Positions 23,500 through 31,096 of a stretch of DNA of 64,000 bases are shown piece after piece (the first letter of the stretch is position 1; every line of letters starts with the position of its first letter). The translations under genes and the position numbers were made by a program. Source of the stretch: Pseudomonas fluorescens. GTDB taxonomy: Bacteria; Pseudomonadota; Gammaproteobacteria; Pseudomonadales; Pseudomonadaceae. The notes beneath the pieces were generated by a model, which saw nothing but the letters and a program-made list of their open reading frames with translations, did no database searches and was not told the DNA's origin. The stretch spans positions 3,472,001 to 3,536,000 of the forward strand of contig NZ_CP148752.1 in NCBI RefSeq assembly GCF_040448305.1, read 5' to 3'.

Positions 23500-23803
23500 G
23501 CTGAATTCCTTGGTGTGTGTGGTGGCACGATGTTACCGAGTGCAATGTCCCGACGCCATCACGTCACACGCTCGCCCTGGGGCTGGGGGTTTCTACGTCC
23601 CGCTCTGAGCGGGAGCTAGGACAGTTTTAAAAACTAACCTAAAGCCTAGGGGATGTGAAATCTACTCCCCTGAATTCCAGACACAAAGAAGCCCGCCAAC
23701 CCTGCTCTTAGGAGAGGTTTTACTCCCACCGATCCGCCTGTAAGCCTTGTTCTATAAGGGCTACAGCCATTTTCAGTGTGCAGCTACACACAGAATGTGT
23801 GCG
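23500..23803. other. Non-coding stretch with two palindromes and motif copy B
   Basis: 304 bp upstream of the Rap1a-like gene. It holds the hairpin CCCGCT/AGCGGG (23599-23613), the dyad AGTTTT/AAAACT (23623-23635) and the second 81-bp motif. The promoter of the leftward gene must lie here; no clear boxes chosen. Confidence 0.45.
23704..23784 (+). repeat. 81-bp motif, copy B
   Basis: Same length and orientation as copy A at 20583-20663, starting GCTCTTAGGAGAGG and ending GTGTGCAGC. It ends 19 bp before the stop codon of the leftward integrase gene. The GGAG/CTCC pairing and the loop length are kept. Confidence 0.7.
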
Positions 23804-25339
23804 TCACGTCCTCTTAACAAGGTCAAGCGGTCCCAGTTGCGAGACATCCACAGGACTGCTCTTGGTGGCCCTGCCCTTACGGTGGATTGGGAGCTTGATG
23901 TGTCTGCCGTCAGGCAACATCACTTTGTGAACGTCTTCAGTCCTACCCCAGCCTTCATACGTGAATGTTTCATCCTCAAACGTCACACGCCCATCAACAT
24001 GGCACACCAATTGATAACCAGCGGTTTGCAGTAGTGCATTAGCTTTCATTGGGTCTTTGAGAACGTCCTTCATGTTCGTCACCTTGTCCATGACGCTTGC
24101 ACCGCTGTCAGTTACCAAACCTTCCTTTTCTGCCTTTAACACTCTGCGTTCTGCCTGAAGGCTCGCATATTTACCTGCCAAGTCTTCATCATCCCCTTCA
24201 TCAAGGTTTTCCATGAAGCCGATGATGCGTTTGATTTTCTTGTTCACTTCACCAATCTCGCCATCAAGCTCCATGCCACGCTTCTGTGAAGCCGTGAGCT
24301 GTTGCCCTTCAAGAGCCTTCATGATGTGACCACCATTCGTAAACTGAAAAGCCAGGTCAATGATCGGCTCAGGGATTGAACGATTGTTGGAGCAACCTGT
24401 GGCCCCACGGCGGGCACGGCTTGAGCATTCCATGGAGGTTATTCCGGTGTCTGCGTAATGCTTTGTGTTGAAGTTCTTCCCGCATTCAGCACAGACAACC
24501 AAACCAGTGAAGCGATGTTTCGTAGGGGCACCACGCGGAGCAAATTTGTCTTGCATGCGTTTCTGTACCCGGTAGAACAACTCAGGCTCGATGACAGCCG
24601 GATACACGTTTGGAATCCCGTTCCACTCGCCTATAGCCGTTCGGTTATTCATCCAGCGTTTCACAGTAGACGGTGCCATCCGTGCAAGTACAGGATTGGT
24701 ATTCCCTTCAAACACACGCTCAAAGATGCGACGTTCCCCCAGACCAGAGGCGTAGTCTTCAAACGCTTGCTTCACGAGTGGTGCAATCTCAGGAATCAAC
24801 ACCCCCTCAGATGTGAGCCAGACAGGCGTGTTCCTCTTGGGAACCACCCCATCCGCCGCTAATTTCTTTCGTGACGTGTAGCTGGCCTTCATGCGACGGC
24901 TGAGAGCGTCACTGTATTGGTGAGCCTGTTGAACCTTCGCAATGAGTAGGAATAGATGGTTATTGTTAATCGACGTTTCGTCGTACCTCATCCCATCGTC
25001 AAGCGTGATGATGTCAACGCCAGCTTCAACAATGTGACTCAGAATCGGAAACATCTTGAACGGTGCTTGACGCCCAATCCGGTCAACAGCTTCAACCAGA
25101 ATCACGTCACCCTTTTGGATGGCTCCATTCTCAACAGCTTCAAGGAGGTTCCCTAGATCGCGCTTAGTGTTCTTACCCTTGTATCCTGAGACGCCTTGAT
25201 CCTGAAAGCTCTCGCCACTCAGGGTGTATTCAGGATTGGCATCAAGCCACCGGGAAAGCATCGCCTGCTGTCGCTCATGGCTGCTACCCTTCGCCTGTTT
25301 ACCAGTCGAAAACCGAATGTAGGAAATTGCTTTTGGCAC
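23804..25339 (-). CDS. Large serine recombinase, element integrase
   Basis: 511 residues, GTG start at 25339 with GGGG upstream. Catalytic domain: SYIRFSTGKQ (Arg9, Ser11), DQGVSGYKGKN, VDRIGRQ. Recombinase domain about 170-270 (TPVWLTSEGVLIPEIAPLV, PSTVKRWMNNRTAIGEW). Zinc ribbon with C283, C286, C305 and C316, then a coiled-coil stretch (about 345-400) and C-terminal tail. Large serine recombinases join short attP and attB sites in one direction unless a directionality factor is present. The gene starts 131 bp inside the right 12-bp core, the usual position of an integrase next to its attP. Confidence 0.92.
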   Translation of the reverse strand: MPKAISYIRFSTGKQAKGSSHERQQAMLSRWLDANPEYTLSGESFQDQGVSGYKGKNTKRDLGNLLEAVENGAIQKGDVILVEAVDRIGRQAPFKMFPILSHIVEAGVDIITLDDGMRYDETSINNNHLFLLIAKVQQAHQYSDALSRRMKASYTSRKKLAADGVVPKRNTPVWLTSEGVLIPEIAPLVKQAFEDYASGLGERRIFERVFEGNTNPVLARMAPSTVKRWMNNRTAIGEWNGIPNVYPAVIEPELFYRVQKRMQDKFAPRGAPTKHRFTGLVVCAECGKNFNTKHYADTGITSMECSSRARRGATGCSNNRSIPEPIIDLAFQFTNGGHIMKALEGQQLTASQKRGMELDGEIGEVNKKIKRIIGFMENLDEGDDEDLAGKYASLQAERRVLKAEKEGLVTDSGASVMDKVTNMKDVLKDPMKANALLQTAGYQLVCHVDGRVTFEDETFTYEGWGRTEDVHKVMLPDGRHIKLPIHRKGRATKSSPVDVSQLGPLDLVKRT

Positions 25340-25402
25340 CGTAGACCCCAGTATTCATTACGTTTGCAGCAGCTCAGGAAGCCAGTTTACCGTCTCCCCG
25401 AT

Positions 25403-25479
25403 CTTGCCGCATTCTTTAGCCAGTAATCGGCAAAGTGGAGTAATACAGTTATTCACCACCTTGCCGCGTTCTTCACCCA
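25403..25479 (+). repeat. Direct repeat next to attR
   Basis: CTTGCCGCATTCTTTAGCCA (25403-25422) and CTTGCCGCGTTCTTCACCCA (25460-25479) share 17 of 20 bases, 57 bp apart. The second copy runs into the att core, so these may be integrase-binding half-sites or an earlier recombination scar. Confidence 0.5.
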
Positions 25480-25481
25480 AC
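25470..25481 (+). repeat. attR core (right copy of 12-bp direct repeat)
   Basis: TCTTCACCCAAC, identical to 12977-12988. The last base starts the proline codon that continues the hydrolase frame. Confidence 0.85.
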
Positions 25482-25753
25482 CGGTTTACTACGAATTCCA
25501 GAACCTGAAGATGCCGACCCTGCTGTTGATCGGTACGTCCGACACCACCGCCATCGGCAGTGACATCGCCCCGCCCGAGGTCAAGGCGAAGATCGGGCAC
25601 TACAACGTCCTCGGCAAACAAGTGGCCAGGCTGATTCCCCAGTCCACGCTGGTCGAGTTCCCAGGCATGGGCCACGCGCCACAAATGGAAGAACCGGCAC
25701 AATTCCACCAGGCCCTGCTCGCCTGGCTGAACAAGACCAACCCCGTGCGTTGA
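25481..25753 (+). pseudogene. 3' part of the interrupted alpha/beta-hydrolase gene
   Basis: 90 residues in frame with the 5' part when joined at the repeat: PVYYEFQNLKMPTLLLIGTSD, then LVEFPGMGHAPQMEEPAQFHQALLAWLNK, which contains the acid-turn strand and the catalytic histidine (GHAPQ). An internal ATG at 25511 could start a fragment but no ribosome site precedes it. It ends 13 bp before the hydroxyacid dehydrogenase gene, so the two were probably one operon. Confidence 0.88.
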
Positions 25754-25766
25754 AGAGGAAAGGCTG

Positions 25767-26720
25767 ATGCCTGTGCAGATTGCAGTGATTGATGATTGGC
25801 AGGATGTGGCGCGGGACGTGGTGGACTGGTCGGCACTGGACAGCGTCGGCCAGGTGAGTTTTCTCCATGACTACCCCTCCGATACCCCATCCCTGGCCGA
25901 GCGCCTGGCCGGGTTTGAGGTGATTTGCGTGATGCGCGAGCGCACCCGTTTCAATGAAGACCTGCTGCGCCGGCTGCCGAAACTCAAACTGCTGGTGACC
26001 GGCGGCATGCGCAACGCCGCCCTGGACCTGAAAGCCGCCGCCGCGCTGGGCATTTCGGTCAGCGGTACCGACAGCTACAAACACGCCGCGCCGGAACTGA
26101 CCTGGGCGCTGATCATGGCCGCGACCCGCAACCTGGTGGTCGAAGCCAATGCCCTGCGTGCCGGCCAATGGCAACAAGGCCTGGGTGGCGACCTGCATGG
26201 CAAGACACTGGCCATCCTCGGTCTGGGCAGCATCGGCCAGCGAGTCGCGCAGTTCGGTCAGGTGTTCGGCATGCGCGTCATCGCCTGGAGTGAAAACCTC
26301 ACCGCCGAACGTGCGGCGCAGGTCGGTGTGACCTTTGTCGGCAAACAAGAACTGTTCGAACAGGCCGACGTGCTGTCGGTGCACCTGGTGCTCAGCGAGC
26401 GCAGCCGGGGCCTGGTGGACGCGCAAGCCCTTGGCTGGATGAAACCCACGGCATTGCTGGTGAACACCGCTCGCGGCCCCATTGTCGATGAAGCGGCGCT
26501 GATCAAGGCGCTGCAGAAACAACGGCTGGCCGGCGCCGCACTGGACGTCTTCGAGCAAGAGCCGCTGTCCGCCCTGCACCCGTTCCGGACCCTGGACAAT
26601 GTACTGGCGACGCCCCATGTCGGGTACGTGAGCCAACAGAACTACCAACTGTTTTTCTCGCAAATGATCGAGGACATTCAGGCCTGGTCGGCGGGTACTC
26701 CGATTCGTTTGCTGGGTTGA
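25767..26720 (+). CDS. D-isomer-specific 2-hydroxyacid dehydrogenase family protein
   Basis: 317 residues, GAGGAAAGG upstream. The substrate-binding lobe is interrupted by a Rossmann fold (LAILGLGSIGQRVAQFG). The catalytic residues are in VNTARGPIVDEAAL (Arg), DVFEQEPL (Glu) and TPHVGYVSQQNY (His). The family reduces 2-keto acids to D-2-hydroxy acids with NAD(P)H. Substrate unknown. The phosphoglycerate-dehydrogenase ACT domain is absent. It follows the broken hydrolase closely and may have lost expression from the upstream promoter through the insertion. Confidence 0.85.
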   Translation: MPVQIAVIDDWQDVARDVVDWSALDSVGQVSFLHDYPSDTPSLAERLAGFEVICVMRERTRFNEDLLRRLPKLKLLVTGGMRNAALDLKAAAALGISVSGTDSYKHAAPELTWALIMAATRNLVVEANALRAGQWQQGLGGDLHGKTLAILGLGSIGQRVAQFGQVFGMRVIAWSENLTAERAAQVGVTFVGKQELFEQADVLSVHLVLSERSRGLVDAQALGWMKPTALLVNTARGPIVDEAALIKALQKQRLAGAALDVFEQEPLSALHPFRTLDNVLATPHVGYVSQQNYQLFFSQMIEDIQAWSAGTPIRLLG

Positions 26721-26729
26721 TACTCCAAT

Positions 26730-26818
26730 GTGGGAGCGAGCCTGCTCGCGATAGCGGTGTATCAGTCGACATCAAAGTTGAATGACGCTCCGCTATCGCG
26801 AGCAGGCTCGCTCCCACA
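26730..26818. repeat. REP doublet 1 (inverted pair)
   Basis: GTGGGAGCGAGCCTGCTCGC and its reverse complement face each other about 30 bp apart, as in REPINs; the pair separates the dehydrogenase from the TPR gene. Confidence 0.85.
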
Positions 26819-26921
26819 ACGAATAATTGCTCACGCTGCGGTGTTCTCATCACATCAACCTTGCGCTGCATCTGGCGGGGCGCGACCTGATCCAAAACCA
26901 TGAACCTGTGGAGCAACGCCC

Positions 26922-27464
26922 ATGAAGATTCGTTTTGCTGTTTCGATGCCCCCTCTGTTGCTGAGCGTTGCGTTGTCCGGCTCCCTCGCCCTGGCCAACG
27001 GAGGTGGCGGGGACGACGACGCGCCCATCAGGCCCAACTGCCCCAAAGGTCAGGTGTTCGACAGCAAATCCAAGCGTTGCGTCAGGCAGACCAGCAAACT
27101 GGTGCCGGACGAAGACCGCACCAACTATGCCTATCGACTGGCCAAGGACGGGCGTTACGAAGAAGCCCTGGCCCTGCTCGACACGCTGAAACAGCCAAAT
27201 ACGGCAAAAGCGTTGAACTATCGCGGTTACGCCACGCGTAAACTGGGACGTACCGATGAAGGCATCGGCTATTACCTGCAATCGGTGAAACTCGACCCGC
27301 AATATGCGCAGGTCCGCGAATACCTTGGCGAAGCCTATGTGATCAAAGGCCGGCTGGATCTTGCACAGGAGCAACTGCGGCAGATCGAATCCATCTGTGG
27401 CAGCACTCAATGCGAGGAGTACCAGGACCTGGCCGAAGCCATCAATGGCTCATCGAAAACCTGA
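26922..27464 (+). CDS. Exported TPR-repeat protein
   Basis: 180 residues. Signal peptide MPPLLLSVALSGSLALA, then a short segment with two cysteines (RPNCPKGQVFDSKSKRCVRQ) and about three tetratricopeptide-like helix pairs (YAYRLAKDGRYEEALALLDTL, ALNYRGYATRKLGRTDEGIGYYLQ, EYLGEAYVIKGRLDLAQEQL), with further cysteines near the end. Probably a periplasmic scaffold. The ECF sigma gene follows after 24 bp in the same frame, so the three genes at 26922-28774 form an operon and may share a stress response. Confidence 0.75.
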   Translation: MKIRFAVSMPPLLLSVALSGSLALANGGGGDDDAPIRPNCPKGQVFDSKSKRCVRQTSKLVPDEDRTNYAYRLAKDGRYEEALALLDTLKQPNTAKALNYRGYATRKLGRTDEGIGYYLQSVKLDPQYAQVREYLGEAYVIKGRLDLAQEQLRQIESICGSTQCEEYQDLAEAINGSSKT

Positions 27465-27488
27465 CAACCCGAGCGGACGGAGGTCGCC

Positions 27489-28013
27489 ATCGCCAGCGAT
27501 CAGGCAATACGAACGGAACTGAACCAGCATCTGGCGCGTTTATGGCGCTACGGCCTGCTGCTGTCCCGGCAACGGCATGTCGCCGATGACCTGGTGCAAG
27601 CCACTTGCGTGCGGGCGCTGGAACGGGCCGGGCAATACGTGGCGGGGACGCGCATGGACCACTGGCTGCTGAGTATTCTGCATTCGATCTGGCTCAACGA
27701 AGTCCGCGCCCGGCGGGTGCGCCAGGGTCAGGGCTGCGTGGACGCCGATCAGGCCTTGTCGTTCGATGGTGAGTCCGTGGCCCAGACCCACGTGTTGGCA
27801 GCGCAGGTCATCCGCCGCGTCGATGCGTTGCCCGAGACCCAGCGCGAAACGGTGTTTCTCGCCTACGTCGAAGGCTTGTCCTACCGCGAAGTCGCTGAAG
27901 TACTGCAAGTGCCCATCGGCACGGTCATGAGTCGCCTGGCCGCCGCGCGGGCGAAACTGGCTGAATACCCACCGTTGCACACGGTGCCCACCCCCTACCG
28001 GGGAGAACATTGA
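27489..28013 (+). CDS. ECF-type sigma factor (non-standard start codon)
   Basis: Region 2 is visible as LARLWRYGLLLSRQRHVADDLVQATCVRALERA and region 4 as LPETQRETVFLAYVEGLSYREVAEVLQVPIGTVMSRLAAARAKL. No ATG, GTG or TTG precedes region 2 in frame: the first is GTG at 27594, which would delete half of it. A perfect GGAGG (27479-27483) is followed after 5 nt by ATC at 27489, which I mark as the start (174 residues). Either AUC is used, or a former ATG has mutated. It overlaps the anti-sigma gene by one base (TGATG). Confidence 0.75.
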   Translation: MASDQAIRTELNQHLARLWRYGLLLSRQRHVADDLVQATCVRALERAGQYVAGTRMDHWLLSILHSIWLNEVRARRVRQGQGCVDADQALSFDGESVAQTHVLAAQVIRRVDALPETQRETVFLAYVEGLSYREVAEVLQVPIGTVMSRLAAARAKLAEYPPLHTVPTPYRGEH

Positions 28014-28774
28014 TGAACGCGATACTCTCGGACGAACAACTGGTGGCTTACCTCGACAACCAACTCGATACCGAGCAGCGCGCGCGTATCGACGCGGCGA
28101 TCATCGCCGACCCGATGCTCGGCCTGCGCCTGCAATGGCTGGATCGCAGCAGCCTGCCGTTCAAGGACGCCTACGATGAACTGGCCCGGCAGGCGCCGGT
28201 GGATCGCCTGCAAGCCATGCTCGCCACGCTGCCCTCACCTGCCCGCCCCGTGCTCAGCCGACGCTGGTTCCTGGCGGCCGCGGCCGGGCTGTTGGCCGGC
28301 GGCGTGCTGGCGGACCGATTGTTCCTCGGCTGGCAAGCGAGCCGGCAGACACACAACTGGCGCGGCCTGGTGGCCGATTACATGGCGCTCTACGTGCCGG
28401 AAACCCTGGATCATTTACCCGCTGATGAAGCCGCCCAACGGGCACAACTGCGGACCATTGATGCGCGTCTGGGCCTCAACCTCGCGCCGGCAAAACTGAG
28501 CCTGCCCCGTGCCGAGTTCAAGCGTGCGCAAATCCTCGAGTACGACGGCGCGCCCATCGCCCAGATCACCTACCTCGATCAGACGCACGGCCCCATGGCG
28601 CTGTGCGTCACCCGCTCCAACAGCGGCAGCCGCCAATTCGCCCGGGAGCAGCGGCGCGAGCTGAACATCGTGTATTGGGCTGACATGGAACACGCCTGGA
28701 TGCTGATCGGGCATCAACCGATCGCGGATCTGGAGGCGATGGCGAAGCTGTTGCGCAGTCGCCTGAGTACCTGA
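28013..28774 (+). CDS. Membrane anti-sigma factor for the adjacent ECF sigma
   Basis: 253 residues. The N-terminal anti-sigma helix region (LSDEQLVAYLDNQLDTEQRARI) lacks the zinc-binding HxxxCxxC set. A transmembrane helix (WFLAAAAGLLAGGVLADRLFLG, about 84-105) follows, then a periplasmic domain (ALYVPETLDHLPADE to MLIGHQP) resembling other Pseudomonas anti-sigma C-terminal domains. Coupled to the sigma gene by TGATG. The signal it senses is unknown. Confidence 0.8.
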   Translation: MNAILSDEQLVAYLDNQLDTEQRARIDAAIIADPMLGLRLQWLDRSSLPFKDAYDELARQAPVDRLQAMLATLPSPARPVLSRRWFLAAAAGLLAGGVLADRLFLGWQASRQTHNWRGLVADYMALYVPETLDHLPADEAAQRAQLRTIDARLGLNLAPAKLSLPRAEFKRAQILEYDGAPIAQITYLDQTHGPMALCVTRSNSGSRQFAREQRRELNIVYWADMEHAWMLIGHQPIADLEAMAKLLRSRLST

Positions 28775-28790
28775 GAAACCTTGGCTCAAC

Positions 28791-28813
28791 GCAGGCGCTG
28801 CGGCAGCGCCTGC
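28791..28813. terminator. Palindromic hairpin between convergent genes
   Basis: GCAGGCGCTGC, one base, GCAGCGCCTGC. It sits between the anti-sigma gene and the sensor kinase gene, 9 bp from the latter's stop, and could end both transcripts although T-runs are lacking. Confidence 0.5.
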
Positions 28814-28821
28814 GAAGCGCG

Positions 28822-30123
28822 TCAGGCCGAAGCCGGCAACCACAAGCGAAACCGCGCCCCGCCCAGCGGCGAGGCTTCCACCGTCAGCGTCCCACCCTGT
28901 GCCTCCAGCGCGCGGCGGCTGATCGCCAGTCCCAATCCGAAACCACCCGTGGCGCGGTCGCGACTGCGGTCGAGGCGGTAGAAGGGTTCGAAGATCCGCT
29001 CGCGCTCGTCGTCCGGAATGCCGATGCCGTCATCGTCGACCCAGATTTCACAGCCGCCGACATAAACCTGCACACCGATCTGAATACGCTTCTCGCAGTA
29101 GCGCATGGCATTGCGCAGCAGGTTTTGCAAGGCGCGGGCGGTGAGGCGCGGGTCCAGGCTGAAGCGTTCGAACTGGCCGTGCAGCAGCACGTCGATGACG
29201 ATTTCCGGGGACTCCATTTCTTCGTCGACGCTGCCAAGAATGCTGTCGATGAATTCATCCAGCGACACCTCGACCTGCTCCGGTAGCCGCGCCGGGTTTT
29301 GCAGGCGACTGTAGGACAGCAGCTCCAGCACCAATTCATCGAGTTCACGAATGTGCGCCACCAGGCTTTGCAGGCGCTCGCGGCTGGCCGCCGGCAAGTC
29401 GTCGGACAGTGCCAATGCCAAGCCGAAATCCAGGCGCGTCAGGGGCGTGCGCAACTCGTGGGACACCGCATTGAGCAAGTCCCGCTGCTGATTGAGCAGG
29501 CTCTCGATGTCGCCGGCCATGGTGTCGAACACACTGGCCAGGCTGCCGATGTTGGAACTCGGGGAGATTTGCGTGCGCTCGCCCAAGTGGCCCTTGCCAA
29601 AGCGTTCGGCGGCGCCCTTGAGGCGTTCCAGATCACGCCAGTGCGGGCGCAGCCACAGCAACAGGCACGCAAGCATGGTCGCGCCGATCAGGACGTTGAT
29701 GCTCCAGTACAACAGGTTGACGTCCAGCGGATCCGGTGGCACGACCATTTGCACCACGGTGCGCTCATTCAGCGGCGCGACCGCCAGTGTGCGCCAGCCC
29801 CAGTCGCCCACGCGCACGACGTTCTCGCCGCGGCGCAAGCGCTGCTGTTCATCAGGCGCCAGGCTGCTGTCGTCATTGCTGCTGAGCACGATGTGCAGAG
29901 GAGAGAAGTCCTTGTCCATTTCAGCGGCCAGGGCCGGCCACTGTTCGGCCGGGACCGCGTGGAACTGTTTGACGATCAGCGTTTGCAGCCCTCGCGAGTA
30001 ATCGAGGTTGTAGGTGACAAAGCGCTCCTGGAACACCTTGACCACCATGTCCGGCACCAGATAGATCGCCGCGCTGAAAGAGACGATGGTCACCAGGTAC
30101 AAACGAAAGAGGATTCTGAACAT
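28822..30123 (-). CDS. Sensor histidine kinase (two-component)
   Basis: 433 residues from MFRILFRLYL at 30123. Two transmembrane helices (about 8-24 and 139-158) enclose a periplasmic sensor of about 115 residues; HAMP follows (about 160-210); the phosphoacceptor is His222 in AVSHELRTPLTR; ATP-binding boxes are LLRNAMRYC (N), DDDGIGIP (G1) and GFGLGLAIS (G2). Follows the regulator gene by 4 bp, so co-transcribed. The pair is divergent from the RND pump genes, which it may control. Confidence 0.88.
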   Translation of the reverse strand: MFRILFRLYLVTIVSFSAAIYLVPDMVVKVFQERFVTYNLDYSRGLQTLIVKQFHAVPAEQWPALAAEMDKDFSPLHIVLSSNDDSSLAPDEQQRLRRGENVVRVGDWGWRTLAVAPLNERTVVQMVVPPDPLDVNLLYWSINVLIGATMLACLLLWLRPHWRDLERLKGAAERFGKGHLGERTQISPSSNIGSLASVFDTMAGDIESLLNQQRDLLNAVSHELRTPLTRLDFGLALALSDDLPAASRERLQSLVAHIRELDELVLELLSYSRLQNPARLPEQVEVSLDEFIDSILGSVDEEMESPEIVIDVLLHGQFERFSLDPRLTARALQNLLRNAMRYCEKRIQIGVQVYVGGCEIWVDDDGIGIPDDERERIFEPFYRLDRSRDRATGGFGLGLAISRRALEAQGGTLTVEASPLGGARFRLWLPASA

Positions 30124-30127
30124 CGGC

Positions 30128-30829
30128 TCAGCATTCCCACTCGGAGCGGCTGAACAGGTAACCCTTGCCCCACACGGTCTTGATCTTGCGCGCCTCGCCG
30201 GCATGGTCGTCGAACTTGCGCCGCAGCTTGGAAATCGCCACGTCCACCGAACGGTCGGTGCCATTGAATTCGATGCCGCGCAGGCGTTGCAGGATCTGGT
30301 CGCGGCTCAACACTTCGCCGGCATGCCGGGCCAGCACTACCAGCAGGTTGTACTCACCGCTGGACAGCTCCACCAATTGCTCGCGCCAGGTCACGGTGCG
30401 TTCGGACAAATCGATGCACAGGTTGCCCATCAGAATGCGGTCGTTGGCGGTCTGCGGCTCGCTGAGGCTGCTGCGGCGCAACAACGTCCGCACCCGGGCC
30501 AGCAGCACCCGTGGCTCGCAGGGTTTGGTGACGTAGTCGTCGGCGCCCATTTCCAGGCCCAGGACCTGGTCGTGGCTGTCGTCGCGGGCGGTGAGCATCA
30601 GGATCGGCAAAGTCGCCGAATCGGCGCGCAGCAGGCGACAGACTTGCAAGCCGTCGAGGCCGGGCAGCATCAGGTCGAGGATCACCAGGTCCGGCGGATT
30701 GAGCCGCGCACGTTCGCGCACATGGTCACCGCGACCGATCACGCTGACGGAATAACCGTTGCGTTCCAGGTAGCTGGCAATCAGTTCGGCGAGGGCGGTG
30801 TCGTCTTCGACCAGGAGGATGTTGGGCAT
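30128..30829 (-). CDS. OmpR-family response regulator
   Basis: 233 residues starting MPNILLVEDD at 30829. Receiver with acidic pocket (EDD 8-10), phosphorylation Asp52 (VILDLMLPG), conserved Thr (LMLTARDD) and Lys (DYVTKPCEP). C-terminal winged helix (about 130-230) with RTVTWREQLVELSSGEYNLL and the recognition region TDRSVDVAISKLRRKF, ending VWGKGYLFS. The 267 bp to the RND adaptor hold both promoters and a REP doublet. Confidence 0.9.
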   Translation of the reverse strand: MPNILLVEDDTALAELIASYLERNGYSVSVIGRGDHVRERARLNPPDLVILDLMLPGLDGLQVCRLLRADSATLPILMLTARDDSHDQVLGLEMGADDYVTKPCEPRVLLARVRTLLRRSSLSEPQTANDRILMGNLCIDLSERTVTWREQLVELSSGEYNLLVVLARHAGEVLSRDQILQRLRGIEFNGTDRSVDVAISKLRRKFDDHAGEARKIKTVWGKGYLFSRSEWEC

Positions 30830-30868
30830 GGGGTGTTTCCAGAAAGTGCTGTGGCGTCTGCACTGGCC

Positions 30869-30942
30869 TCTTCGCGAGCAGGCTCGCTCCCACAGGGGAC
30901 CGCATTTCAACTGTGGGAGCGAGCCTGCTCGCGAAGGCGGCC
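30869..30942. repeat. REP doublet 2
   Basis: Inverted TTCGCGAGCAGGCTCGCTCC ... GGAGCGAGCCTGCTCGCGAA with a short 17-19 bp spacer, in the divergent promoter region of regulator and efflux genes. Confidence 0.85.
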
Positions 30943-31096
30943 TGTAAGGCGCAATAGAAATCAAGGACTGAAGGATATACGCCCTGACGCACACCTGAGT
31001 AAAACCCTTACACAATTTCACACAGCACCAACAAAGCTTCACCGCTACCCTCGCCGTCGCCCAGTAGGATGCTGGGGGTCTTTATTGGGGTATTAC

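Larger units (their letters stand above)
12977..25481. mobile_element. 12.49-kb serine-integrase element, phage-satellite-like
   Basis: Bounded by the exact direct repeat TCTTCACCCAAC (12977-12988 and 25470-25481). Its base composition is visibly less GC-rich than the flanks, it has dense small genes with strong Shine-Dalgarno sequences, and it contains none of the host REP repeats. A large serine recombinase reads inward from 131 bp inside the right end. Content: promoter and structured leader; an operon of zinc-ribbon, membrane, tape-measure-like and HNH proteins (13463-20479); a terminator; an 81-bp motif copy; an AT-rich repeat zone; membrane winged-helix gene; second serine recombinase; Rap1a-type gene; second 81-bp motif copy; integrase. 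No capsid, portal, terminase, replication or conjugation gene is recognisable. Confidence 0.9.

Noticed and set aside
20583..23784. Retron or group II intron explanation of the 81-bp motifs
   Set aside because: No reverse transcriptase is encoded in the element and the motifs are too short for an intron.
12977..25481. Filamentous phage (Inovirus) reading of the element
   Set aside because: No Zot-like ATPase, no replication initiator and a 789-residue tape-measure-like protein; small membrane peptides alone are not enough.
12977..25481. tRNA gene as the integration target
   Set aside because: The 12-bp core lies in the coding sequence of an alpha/beta-hydrolase, and no tRNA-like cloverleaf is present at either end.
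30086..31096. Long N-terminal extension of the RND adaptor
   Set aside because: It is antisense to the response regulator; the lipoprotein signal begins at 31097.
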